DNA from: a virus
Virus record (IMG/VR): IMGVR_UViG_3300046804_000919
Coordinates: 1 to 24,953 of that record
Length of the DNA stretch: 24,953 bases
Reading direction: 5' to 3' (one strand)
The notes beneath the pieces were generated by a model. That model was not told where the DNA came from, searched no databases, and saw only the letters and a program-made list of their open reading frames with translations. This document shows, piece by piece, positions 6,429 to 15,640 of this stretch (the stretch's first letter is position 1; every line of letters begins with the position of its first letter). Both the position numbers and the translations under genes were made by a program.

Positions 6429-9020
6429 TTAAACTACAGTTATATTACCTTGTGGGCCACCAAGTACAGTCCAAGTTGTATTTGCCGTCGTGCACAATAA
6501 TTCTATACTATCGTATTGATTAGTACTTGCAATATATCCTGTTGCACCAACAGTAGAACTAGTAAAGCCTAATTGAATATTTTGACCAGCATTCTGCGCT
6601 ATCTTCCAACCGCCAGCACCTTTACCAACAACATTTATTACTGTACCAAAGGCTGCCGTTGTAGGTAATGTTAAAGTAACTAATCCAGCATTTGAAGCCA
6701 CATATCCATTATCAGCAGACATAGCCTGAGTTGCGCCAGTTACTTCTGTCCAGCCAATACCAGAACCTGTTCCACTAACTGTAATAGAGCCAGCTGCATT
6801 TGCTATACTTATACCGGGGCCTGCTGTGAGCGTTGCTGGTGTTGGTGTACCACCTGTAGAGCCAATCAAAACTTGACCGTTGGTCATTGACCCAGTCCAA
6901 GCAGGAACGCCAGAGCTATTTGTAACTAAGGTTGCACTATTTGCAGATGTTAAGCCGCTAACAGTATTGGTTGCAGAACTATAAAGCAGTTGGTTTGCCG
7001 TTGTTGTGCTGGGGTATGTCGCAGTTGTAAATGTGTAAATTGAACCATTACTTTGCGCTAAAGTACCATTTGCACCAACAGTGCTTGCACCTGTACCACC
7101 TCGGCTTACGCCCAATTGTCCCGACCATCCCATCGTGATACTTGCAGCTTGCAATAGAGCAGTTGCTGGAGCTCCACCTAGGGTGATTGTTACGTTTGTA
7201 TCTGAAACACTTGTTAATGCCGCTGGTGTTACCGTTGATGGCGCAGTATTTGTAATAGTAATACTGTTAGCACCATTGGTAATACTAATTCCAGTGCCAG
7301 CGGTAAGGTTTGCAGATGCAGGTAAATCATTAGTTTTACCGATGATGATTTGACCATCATTCAAACCTGCCGACCATTGTGGAACTGAATTATTATCGGA
7401 AACTAAAACAGCATGTTGTTGTGTTCCGATTTCACCAACCGTATTGTTAGCACTAGAATACAGAATATGATTCTTATTAGTACTGCTAGGATAAGTTGCT
7501 TGCGTGCTTGTCCAATTAGTGCCATCAGATTGCATTATCTTACCACTTGCAGGTGCAGTGTTTGGATATGCTGCTGTTGACCAAACAGGCTTATCAGCAT
7601 TCTTAGACATTAATACGCGGTAATTATCAGCAGGATTTGCTAACATGCTAGGAACACCAGTAGCATTACTCACTAATACACCGCCAACAGCAGCAGCAAT
7701 TTGACTTACTGTATTATTAGCAGAGCTATATAAAATATTGTTAATAGTTGTAGTTGATGGATATGTGGCTGTAGTAAATGTATATTTTGTACCATCACTT
7801 TGAGCCAATGTGCCATTTGCACCTACTGTACTTGCGCCTGTACCGCCTCGTGCGACATCTAGCAAACCACTCCATCCTAAGGTCAATGAAACAGCCTGTA
7901 ATAACGCTGTAGCAGGAGTTCCACCTAAAGTCAGGGTTACATTTGTATCGTCTACTTTAGTTAAAGCAGCGGGCGTATATGGAGCACCAAAGCTAGTCCA
8001 GCCTAATTGACCTGAGCCATCAGTTGTAACAGCCTGCCCATTTGTTCCATCAGACTGTGGCCAGTTAAGACCATCTAAAACTAAATCACCTGTGCCATCT
8101 GGCGTTAGGTTGATGTTACCGTTAGTGTCCGTAGAAATTATTGTGTTGCCAGAAATTTGAATGTTGCCGATATTTGCTTGTCCGATATTAGAAATATTGT
8201 AGCCATCTGCATCTACGTTACCACCAAATGTCATTGTACCGGGTAATACAAGAGCATTAGATAAGCTGAATACTGGATTTCCTGTTCCTGTGCCATTAGT
8301 AACATCAATTTGATTTGTTGTTCCTAACAATGTTCTAGTGCTTACAACACCAGTAGCCGTAACAGATGTCATAAATCCAGTTGCCAATGGACTTAAAGCT
8401 TGCTGATTTGGCAGTTCACCACTAGGAGACCATGGCGTTTGTAGAATGTAAGTTGCATCACTTGGTGCTAGACCACCGCCAGATGGAAAGGTAATTGCCT
8501 CAATAGCTGTATTATTAGAATTCTTTTTCCAGCCTTCATTTGCACCTAGGATAGGCAAATAAATATCTCCACCTTCACCTGTTATTGGGTCGCCTAAATC
8601 TGGCGTTGAAGATACGTTATAATGTGGCGCAACCTGCTCATTGTATAACTGCGCCTGCTGGTCAACCAAGGTTAATATGCCAACGTCTTGGTTAAGCATA
8701 CTGGGGGTAAAGTTTGTATTGGTATATAGGTTTAAACGGTCGGCTGGTGTATCTCGTGTAATTGTAATCACATCACCAGCAGCACGTGCGACTAGAAAAG
8801 TTACCTCAACTATTTCTGAGCCACCAACAAAAGCCACTGTGTAGTTAATTGAACTTACTAACTGTGTTAAATCATCAGGATCTTGTGCTGAGGTTCTAGC
8901 ATAAACAACAACATCAGATGCAGCATTAGCAGTCCAGTTAGTGGTAAATACTGTTTGGCCAGCCGTAGCAGTTATTTGGGTTTTTGGTGGTACATCATTT
9001 ATTTGTACTTGAGTAGACAT
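6429..9020 (-). CDS. Tail fibre protein with T7 gp17-like N-terminal domain
   Basis: This is an 863-aa fibre. Residues 1-130 match the pattern of the T7-type tail-fibre anchor: early Gly/Gln-rich strand, WTANAASDVVVYAR, DPDDLTQLVSSINYTVAF, VITITRDTPADR, then FTPSMLNQDVG and a helix with DQQAQLYNEQ. This domain fixes the fibre to the tail tube. The shaft is long and low in complexity, with GGTGAST elements and a 91-residue unit present twice (349-439 and 598-688). The C-terminal 120 residues (WTEVTGATQAMSADNGYVA to WTVLGGPQGNITVV) look like a compact tip domain common in phage fibres. AAAGGA lies before the ATG. It is followed by several smaller adhesin genes. Confidence 0.88.
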   Translation of the reverse strand: MSTQVQINDVPPKTQITATAGQTVFTTNWTANAASDVVVYARTSAQDPDDLTQLVSSINYTVAFVGGSEIVEVTFLVARAAGDVITITRDTPADRLNLYTNTNFTPSMLNQDVGILTLVDQQAQLYNEQVAPHYNVSSTPDLGDPITGEGGDIYLPILGANEGWKKNSNNTAIEAITFPSGGGLAPSDATYILQTPWSPSGELPNQQALSPLATGFMTSVTATGVVSTRTLLGTTNQIDVTNGTGTGNPVFSLSNALVLPGTMTFGGNVDADGYNISNIGQANIGNIQISGNTIISTDTNGNINLTPDGTGDLVLDGLNWPQSDGTNGQAVTTDGSGQLGWTSFGAPYTPAALTKVDDTNVTLTLGGTPATALLQAVSLTLGWSGLLDVARGGTGASTVGANGTLAQSDGTKYTFTTATYPSTTTINNILYSSANNTVSQIAAAVGGVLVSNATGVPSMLANPADNYRVLMSKNADKPVWSTAAYPNTAPASGKIMQSDGTNWTSTQATYPSSTNKNHILYSSANNTVGEIGTQQHAVLVSDNNSVPQWSAGLNDGQIIIGKTNDLPASANLTAGTGISITNGANSITITNTAPSTVTPAALTSVSDTNVTITLGGAPATALLQAASITMGWSGQLGVSRGGTGASTVGANGTLAQSNGSIYTFTTATYPSTTTANQLLYSSATNTVSGLTSANSATLVTNSSGVPAWTGSMTNGQVLIGSTGGTPTPATLTAGPGISIANAAGSITVSGTGSGIGWTEVTGATQAMSADNGYVASNAGLVTLTLPTTAAFGTVINVVGKGAGGWKIAQNAGQNIQLGFTSSTVGATGYIASTNQYDSIELLCTTANTTWTVLGGPQGNITVV
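6957..7229 (-). repeat. Second copy of 91-residue fibre shaft repeat
   Basis: This codes for residues 598-688 of the tail fibre, from TPAALTSVSDTN to LLYSSATNTVS. It aligns without gaps to 7704-7976. By my count 74 of 91 residues are the same. The GWSG, RGGTGASTVGANGTLAQS and YTFTTATYPSTTT blocks are the best conserved. Confidence 0.85.
7704..7976 (-). repeat. First copy of 91-residue fibre shaft repeat
   Basis: This codes for residues 349-439 of the tail fibre, from TPAALTKVDDTN to LYSSANNTVS. It is the partner of 6957-7229. A shorter related piece with ATYPSSTNKNHILYSSANN lies between the two copies, so the shaft seems to have grown by internal duplication. Confidence 0.85.
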
Positions 9021-9023
9021 GGG

Positions 9024-12000
9024 TTAGTCCTTTTGAAAGATTTTATAAGGCTCAGCATCAGCAAATGTCTCTGGTATGTCTAAACCTTCTTGCCACGCAT
9101 TCAACATTCCTCTAATGTAAACATTACCAGACATTGGTAATAAATTAATTGCTTTTTTTACACCTGTTCTATTTATTTTACCCGATGCAAGCATATACCC
9201 AGCTCCTAAAGCATCCCAAGCGTAATCCCAAGCAGGGCCTCCCAAGGTGCTTCTATCTTTATAACGAAAACCTTGGGCTCTACCTAATAAGTCATTGTGA
9301 GATACTAAGTTTAGAATTTCAATAGCATTTGGCAAAACACCTAAAAAACCATTTTGCATAATTGAATTTAATATAATGTCTTTTACCGATGCCTCATCTT
9401 CAAATGGTGGTTTTCCCGATGCCATTCTTCTAAGTGGATCTTGAACAGACGACATAACAGACATTGCAATAATTCCCTGTAATGTATTAGCATCAGCATA
9501 TTGCAATGAAGGTAATAAGTATCTTTCTGTCGCTGCAAATGCCCAACTGGTAAACATTAATAATGTACCAATGATAGGGTCTTTTGCCATCAATGGCGAG
9601 GTAAACATTTGCCCTTTAACAATTACGTCTGAAACACCGCTACGGACCGCCATAATCATTTTTTCTTGGATGTCTGCATTATCCCAGTTTTGATAATTTG
9701 AATTGCGTGCAAGGCCGTTATAATGCGTTTCACCGTATTTATTAAACTGCTCTACGATTTGTCTAGCATCCTCAGCTAAATCTAAACCAATTCTAGCCAT
9801 TTGCACACTTTCAGATTTGGTTATTGTACCGTCTAAAAATTTTTGACTAGCTTTGACAATATTATTTTGTAAGGTTCGTTCAGCAATTGATTCATTAAGA
9901 TTCTCGAAATAGTTAGCAAACGTTAAATTCTGAGAAACTCCGGCTATTGCTTGTGTAATTTTTTTAGTTTTACCAAGAACTGTGTCGTAATTATGTGTGC
10001 CTTTGGAGAAGTAATCGTATTGTGCACCACCAATGACATGGTTTACACCTAATAAATTAACAGCAGCAGCTTCCTGCATTTCAGTTTTATTGCCTTGAAA
10101 TCTATCTTTCAATCCACGTAAATGTGGCATTAAACCACCAAATAACCATGGGACAATTCCAGTTCTTAGTACTACGGCTGTGGAGTCAGTTAACTGTGCA
10201 ATCTGCAATAAACCCAGTCTAGTGGCGTAAACCATGTTGCGTAAAACTTGTAAAGATCCCATGACATCATCAGACATATTAAGATTTTTATATCTACCAT
10301 GGTAAATTGCATACATAGATGCCATGTCAGATTTTGCCGAATCAAAATCTTTTTTTAGTTTCTTTAGTTTTTTTTGTTTAAGTTTAGGGTCTTGTATTTT
10401 TTGGTATAAAGCTTCTTTAGCTTGATATTGGTTTGACATATTTTCAAAAATGTCATCAAGTCCATTTTCGCCATAAACTTCTCCTAGACCACGTTTTAAA
10501 CCAATTCTGCGCCCCATAGAGCCAAGATAGTTCTCCATGGCAGATGCCAAATCATTGTCAAGATATCCAGCATTATTGAGGAGTTCTTGCGGTATAAGAA
10601 AACTTCTTTCTTTAGTATATGCTGGATTACCAGAATGACCACCATGACCCAAAACTTCATCTAACAATTGACTTGCATCTGTTCCCAAAATTTTACTGCG
10701 CATTTTTTTTAAATAATTTATTTGGCCTTTTTTTGTTTTATAGGCTTCAATAAATTCAGGTAATTTATTGGGGTCTCTAAATTTAATTTTACCCTTTTCT
10801 TTGAAATATAGTTTTTTATTAATTCTACCTATACGCGCATCTAAATCTAATTTTTCTCTAGCAGTTTTTCTTTGGTCTTGTAATTCTTTTATTTTTTTAT
10901 TTAATGAAGATATTTCATCCTTATTTTTTGAAGCTTCCTTTTGAAGTTTTGCAGTATTAATTTCTTCATTAAGTTTAGTTATACCGGATTCATCAAGTAG
11001 TTTTTTTAGTTCTGCTCTATCTTTAGAATTTAGAATAATCCTATCTTTTAATAAAAAATGATTTTCCTCATTATCTGTTAATTCATCATGAATTTTTTGT
11101 TCTAATTCAGTTCTAAATTCACGCAATGCTATCTTTTCATTTTCTGGCGCTAATTTTATTCTTTCATCAATTTCAGTTAGTGGCCTCATAATATTAGATA
11201 TTTTTTCTGATTGGTCATTCATCCATTTTGTGGCAATTGTGAAATAATCATCAGGTTCAAAATTTAGTTTGTTATTATTCCAGTTTTGAAAAATATATTT
11301 AACTGTATTAGGTGGGCTTACAAATTGATCAATTCCATGTGCTTCTGCATATTGACGATTTACATCCTCTAAAATGTCAGTCATTCTTTTAGCAGAGCGA
11401 TTTACATGAGGATTCTCATCCTCAATTCCTGTGGCAATTACATTGCGAACACGTTTACCAAAGTCATCCCAAGAAATATTTTTTCCTTCGGTAACAGTTT
11501 GAACTAGATTCTTAAATGCGTTTACGGTTTGACTTGAGCTTGTTAACCCATTTGCAGCGTAATAATCTTTGTTGTATTCCATACGGTGTCTTGTGCCCAT
11601 GGCTCTATAATAGCCATAATATTCCTCTGCGCTACGAATTCTAGCAGTGCCTTCTAATTCACCTTCTGTACGAATACCGGTATTAGCCATGCCTGAAAAA
11701 AAGTTTCTAGCATCATCAAAAGGGCTTGATAACATTCTAAATGCTGGATTAGCAACTTTGGTAATTTCTTTTAGTCCTTTACCTAAAAAAGGCACGCCAT
11801 AAAAACCAGTTTCAGCAACAATGCTTCTTAAGTCACCTTCAATTTCTGCATGTCGTTTAGCAGACATTGCTTCTTTAATTGGGGGTGTATATTGCAAATC
11901 AACAAGCTTATCGCCTTTGAAAACAGGCTCTAACTTAGCGTCATGGTAAATTGCACCTACTAACTTTCTGCCATTCCATACTTTTAAGCCATCATTGCCA

Positions 12001-12728
12001 TATCTTAGTGTTTTACCAACAGCGCCCAATGCAAAACCAAATGCTGCATCCTCTAAACTTCGTATAGCAACATCTTCTAAGTCATATCGACCTTTGGACA
12101 AGTCTAATGCAGATTCATAACTAAAAGCATCAAGCGCAATGCCGGGTGTTGATTTAGCTGCGTTCATGAAGGCATCAATAGTAAATACTCCGGCTCTTGA
12201 TTCTGCAATTGCTGGCAATACCCATTTCGATAATCCAAGTGGACCAGAGCCAATTGTCATGCCAAGACCACCACCAATTAATTTTGGCCAGAAACCGCCA
12301 TTAGCTAAAAGCTTTTCATTTTCTATTTCTTCAAAAACAATATTTTGTCTGCGTTTTAGGTCACTTGGCGATGTAGCGTTGCGTATCGTTGGCCAATATA
12401 TTTCTGGTATGTCTTTGTACAAATCAGGGTTGTTTGTGTTAAAACTTTTATCAACATTATCAAATAAAAAGTTATATTCAGACTGTAAGATACTAGAACC
12501 TGTTTGTTCGGCATTATAAATAACTGATTGCTTTTCTGCCTCTAATAATGCGGTTTTAAAGAATGGGGTTTTTTCAGCATCTTGCATGGTTTTTTGTTCT
12601 GACCAACCACCAAAAACTGAACCCATGCCTTCATTAGTTAAATCATATGGTAATTGATTTAAAGGTCTAGCCAATGCAAATGGTATTGCTGTATCTTTTT
12701 CGGTTTCATTGCTTTGTAAATTTTCCAT
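9024..12728 (-). CDS. Large internal virion / ejection protein (gp16-position)
   Basis: At 1234 aa this is the largest gene and takes the place of T7 gp16, which leaves the capsid to help form the DNA-ejection channel across the cell envelope. A Gly-rich hydrophobic stretch lies near residues 150-175 (LIGGGLGMTIGSGPLG). The middle, roughly 520-800, is Lys/Glu-rich with a probable coiled coil (LNKKIKELQDQRKTAREKL). Hydrophobic segments occur near 830-865 (ATRLGLLQIAQLTD, IVPWLFGGLMP) and in LLMFTSWAFAATER further on. I do not see the lysozyme-like domain that T7 gp16 carries at its N-terminus. The ATG at 12728, after GGGGAAT, is preferred to an upstream TTG at 12740. The naming rests mainly on size and position. 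Confidence 0.75.
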   Translation of the reverse strand: MENLQSNETEKDTAIPFALARPLNQLPYDLTNEGMGSVFGGWSEQKTMQDAEKTPFFKTALLEAEKQSVIYNAEQTGSSILQSEYNFLFDNVDKSFNTNNPDLYKDIPEIYWPTIRNATSPSDLKRRQNIVFEEIENEKLLANGGFWPKLIGGGLGMTIGSGPLGLSKWVLPAIAESRAGVFTIDAFMNAAKSTPGIALDAFSYESALDLSKGRYDLEDVAIRSLEDAAFGFALGAVGKTLRYGNDGLKVWNGRKLVGAIYHDAKLEPVFKGDKLVDLQYTPPIKEAMSAKRHAEIEGDLRSIVAETGFYGVPFLGKGLKEITKVANPAFRMLSSPFDDARNFFSGMANTGIRTEGELEGTARIRSAEEYYGYYRAMGTRHRMEYNKDYYAANGLTSSSQTVNAFKNLVQTVTEGKNISWDDFGKRVRNVIATGIEDENPHVNRSAKRMTDILEDVNRQYAEAHGIDQFVSPPNTVKYIFQNWNNNKLNFEPDDYFTIATKWMNDQSEKISNIMRPLTEIDERIKLAPENEKIALREFRTELEQKIHDELTDNEENHFLLKDRIILNSKDRAELKKLLDESGITKLNEEINTAKLQKEASKNKDEISSLNKKIKELQDQRKTAREKLDLDARIGRINKKLYFKEKGKIKFRDPNKLPEFIEAYKTKKGQINYLKKMRSKILGTDASQLLDEVLGHGGHSGNPAYTKERSFLIPQELLNNAGYLDNDLASAMENYLGSMGRRIGLKRGLGEVYGENGLDDIFENMSNQYQAKEALYQKIQDPKLKQKKLKKLKKDFDSAKSDMASMYAIYHGRYKNLNMSDDVMGSLQVLRNMVYATRLGLLQIAQLTDSTAVVLRTGIVPWLFGGLMPHLRGLKDRFQGNKTEMQEAAAVNLLGVNHVIGGAQYDYFSKGTHNYDTVLGKTKKITQAIAGVSQNLTFANYFENLNESIAERTLQNNIVKASQKFLDGTITKSESVQMARIGLDLAEDARQIVEQFNKYGETHYNGLARNSNYQNWDNADIQEKMIMAVRSGVSDVIVKGQMFTSPLMAKDPIIGTLLMFTSWAFAATERYLLPSLQYADANTLQGIIAMSVMSSVQDPLRRMASGKPPFEDEASVKDIILNSIMQNGFLGVLPNAIEILNLVSHNDLLGRAQGFRYKDRSTLGGPAWDYAWDALGAGYMLASGKINRTGVKKAINLLPMSGNVYIRGMLNAWQEGLDIPETFADAEPYKIFQKD

Positions 12729-12729
12729 A

Positions 12730-15129
12730 TTATTCCCCAAGATTTTGCAACATCATTTCATCACGACTAGCTATGCCTCTTAGTCCTGTAATTCCTTCGC
12801 CTCTTTTTAGGCCAATATCTCTAAATCTTTCGCCTAGGCCTTTGCTTTCCTCTAAATATTGTTTGAGTCTCAAGTCCCAGTTTTCTTTAGTGGCTTGCTG
12901 GATTGTCATGGTAGCTTCTTTAATATATTTTGCATTTGGAGAGTAAAATGGAATCCTGCCTTGATTGCCAAATGTTCCATGAAAAGATTCAACAGCGCCT
13001 TCTTTGTTACGTAAGATGTAATCATATCCAGATGCCATAATGTCTTGTCTGGTTCCTAATGAAGCAAATGGGCCTGAGCGAACTTCCAACGTGTAATCTA
13101 CTCGTTCCCCGGTTCTTCGGTATACTTTAGTGATTTGTATTGGCTTAGCTTCAAGAAACTCATTTATTGTTTCTTTAGCATTTGGCGACTTTAAATCTAA
13201 AACCGCTTGAGCAAATTCGTTGTAATCTTTTCTTGGCGCTAACTCATAGTAAAACCCAAGGTTTGGATTGCTATCATAAATAGCTTTCATATTAGCTACA
13301 TATTTACTAACATCATCGTAAATATTTTGTTGAATAACAGGTACAGATTTTTTGTCCATGCCCAGCAGTTTTTCAATAGGCATAAATGTAAATTGCTCTG
13401 TGCCGTTAACAGTTGTTGTTCCATAGTTTTGATTAATTCCTTTTTGTACCCATGACTTTGCAAGCGTTTCATTACCAAATACTTTTAGTGCATCTGTATA
13501 AGCATCTGCAACACTAATATAAAAATTAGATTTGTCTATGACTTGAGACTTGCTTGGAACATCAACCATTCCTTTTGCAAATGATATTTTTTTTGCAGCA
13601 GTGCCATGACCCTTTTGAAAGTCCTGTGAAAGCTTTAATGATGCGTTTTTTTGTTCATCAGTAGGAAAAGCAATTTGTCTCGCCATTGCGACCGCTTGGT
13701 CTGGGCTTGCAGAAAATGGTAAAAGTTCATTAATACTGTGGGCCATGATTGATGCAGGACTTGATGCGCTTGAAAAAGTTGCATCTAGTCGACCGGCTAA
13801 ATCAGCATCTTCAATGCGTTTAATCTGAGACGCTGCCTGTATAGCTGTTGTTGCATCACCATTAACAAGTTGGTTGGCTAACATTTTATTTACTGCTGGT
13901 ACTGCCCTTGGTATTGTTGAGATTGCTTGAAATTGAGCATCAGCATCGGAAATTTGTTGCCCCTTATAAGCTGCATCATTTTTAACTTGCGCAACAGTGG
14001 CATCATACGTTGCATCAACTTCTTTAGGCGTTGCTCTTGCCATTACATCGAGATTTGAATTATTGCCAAGTAGTTGAGTTATGCGCTCTTGTTTAGCAAG
14101 ATTTTTATTTTGCTGATTTAAAATCCAGCCATACATTTCATTAAATTTTTGAGGCTGCAATTCTTGCTTTAAGGCATCGATATCAGTTTGCGGTAAATTG
14201 CCCTGCATGTACTTAATCTTAGCATCGGAAACAAGTAAATTTTGCTCACTACTTGTAAAGCGTTCATAATTTACAATACTGTTTAAAGCATGGTTTCTTG
14301 CAGATTCCCATTCATTATAATTTACATCAATGCCATTAAAGTTAGTTGGAACATTTGTAAGTGAATTCAAATATGGTTCAAGTTGTTTATTTTGATAAGC
14401 ATCAATAGCTTGTTTGGCTACTGAGTTATTTAAATACATTTGCTTTAATGCTTGGCGCTGTGTTTCGGCTTCATTTGGTGACCACATGCCACTTGCTTGT
14501 TTACTATTAATGTAATCAAGACTATTTTGATAAACTGTAGCAGGGTTTCCTTGGCCGGACATTATCGAATCAGTTAATTGATTCATTTGGTTTTTTACAA
14601 ATAAACCAGCATTTTCTTTGGCTTCTATTTTTTGCTGGCTAAGTAACTGATTGTTTAATTTAAAAACCTGCGTTTGAAGACCTTCTGTATACTGGTTAGC
14701 AAGTTTACTGCGAATTGTATATGGTGCTTGTTCAATAATTTGCTGTAAACCTTGAGCTACATTATCTTGATAGGATTTTATTTGGCTATTGCTTAATCTA
14801 TATGATTTATTTAAATCAAGTTGCGCTTGGTTAATAAGTTGTTGCGCCTGTAATCCGAGAGTTTGTTCTGCTTGAGCACTGTATCCTTTAACAAACGCTT
14901 CATCTGCTTTAGTAACCGGTGGTAACAACATATTACTAGGACTTTTCCCGGCTTCAAAACCACGCATTGTTTGATAGGCTTGAGAAGCATTACTTGCCAT
15001 TTGAACACCGAAATTAGCTAATGCATTTGGTGCTGTTGCAAGTTCAGTCATCGCATTTAACCAACCGCCTTGTTTTTGAGTAATGTCTAAACGCTCTTGC
15101 GGTTGTAGTGTCTGAATTTCTTGAGCCAT
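12730..15129 (-). CDS. Internal virion protein (gp15-like core protein)
   Basis: This 799-aa, largely helical and Gln/Asn/Ala-rich protein sits between the gp14-like and gp16-like genes, as gp15 does in T7. In T7 the product stacks in the internal core and forms part of the periplasmic tunnel during DNA ejection. Visible features are a Gln-rich helical N-terminal third (TKADEAFVKGYSAQAEQTLG near 75-95, then YTIRSKLANQYTEGLQTQV) and a more mixed C-terminal part with YRRTGERVDYTLEVRSGPFA. There is no signal peptide or clear membrane span. Its ATG shares a base with the stop of the gp14-like gene (TAATG), and its stop lies two bases before the next start. Confidence 0.8.
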   Translation of the reverse strand: MAQEIQTLQPQERLDITQKQGGWLNAMTELATAPNALANFGVQMASNASQAYQTMRGFEAGKSPSNMLLPPVTKADEAFVKGYSAQAEQTLGLQAQQLINQAQLDLNKSYRLSNSQIKSYQDNVAQGLQQIIEQAPYTIRSKLANQYTEGLQTQVFKLNNQLLSQQKIEAKENAGLFVKNQMNQLTDSIMSGQGNPATVYQNSLDYINSKQASGMWSPNEAETQRQALKQMYLNNSVAKQAIDAYQNKQLEPYLNSLTNVPTNFNGIDVNYNEWESARNHALNSIVNYERFTSSEQNLLVSDAKIKYMQGNLPQTDIDALKQELQPQKFNEMYGWILNQQNKNLAKQERITQLLGNNSNLDVMARATPKEVDATYDATVAQVKNDAAYKGQQISDADAQFQAISTIPRAVPAVNKMLANQLVNGDATTAIQAASQIKRIEDADLAGRLDATFSSASSPASIMAHSINELLPFSASPDQAVAMARQIAFPTDEQKNASLKLSQDFQKGHGTAAKKISFAKGMVDVPSKSQVIDKSNFYISVADAYTDALKVFGNETLAKSWVQKGINQNYGTTTVNGTEQFTFMPIEKLLGMDKKSVPVIQQNIYDDVSKYVANMKAIYDSNPNLGFYYELAPRKDYNEFAQAVLDLKSPNAKETINEFLEAKPIQITKVYRRTGERVDYTLEVRSGPFASLGTRQDIMASGYDYILRNKEGAVESFHGTFGNQGRIPFYSPNAKYIKEATMTIQQATKENWDLRLKQYLEESKGLGERFRDIGLKRGEGITGLRGIASRDEMMLQNLGE

Positions 15130-15638
15130 TATGCAATCTCCGTCATGCCAAAGGATGTTTTACCGGATTTTTTTGTTAATCCACCTGATAGGCTTGATAG
15201 TGGAATTAAGTTCAAAAATCTTTGCTGCATTGCTTGGCCAAGTTGTGTTTGACTTGATAAGGCATGTAATCCAGATAATGCATTGCCAGCTCTTAAATCA
15301 GCTTCTTTAGCCAATTGATTCATGCGTCTTACTTGTTCATCAGCAGAGTAAGCTTGCATTGATGCGCCTCTTAGAGCAACAGCAGTGCCAGCAGCAGAGC
15401 TTGTACCTCTGGCAGCTTGTACGGCAATCTGAGTACCGATGTTTTGTCTAAGCTGTCGCATAGACTGTAATGAGTCTTGAGCATATTGTGCTCTTAAGGC
15501 TTCAAGGTTAGCTTCGTATTGTGCTTGCTCAATATCACGGCCTGCTTGGATTAATCCTTGCTGTCTTCTGGTTGAGGTGTAATCCATGACCATGCCAGCA
15601 GCTTGCATACCTAATAAAATCCCGGTTAATGGGTCCAT
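15129..15638 (-). CDS. Internal virion protein (gp14-like)
   Basis: This 169-aa protein starts MDPLTGILLGMQAAGMVMD, a short amphipathic or membrane-active N-terminus. A long charged helix follows (DIEQAQYEANLEALRAQYAQ), then an Ala/Gly-rich stretch VQAARGTSSAAGTAVALRG. This layout fits the gp14-type ejection protein of T7-like phages, thought to form a pore in the outer membrane. GAGGAG lies 5 bases before the ATG, inside the end of the tail-nozzle gene. It leads the three internal virion genes. Confidence 0.8.
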   Translation of the reverse strand: MDPLTGILLGMQAAGMVMDYTSTRRQQGLIQAGRDIEQAQYEANLEALRAQYAQDSLQSMRQLRQNIGTQIAVQAARGTSSAAGTAVALRGASMQAYSADEQVRRMNQLAKEADLRAGNALSGLHALSSQTQLGQAMQQRFLNLIPLSSLSGGLTKKSGKTSFGMTEIA

Positions 15639-15640
15639 GT

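Noticed and set aside
7081-8010. Plus-strand open frames inside the tail fibre gene
   Set aside because: They are antisense shadows of the repeat-rich fibre. Similar shadows appear at both repeat copies, as expected.
4081-9020. Diversity-generating retroelement acting on the adhesin genes
   Set aside because: Podoviruses related to BPP-1 can carry one, so I looked. No reverse transcriptase or near-identical template repeat is visible in the window.
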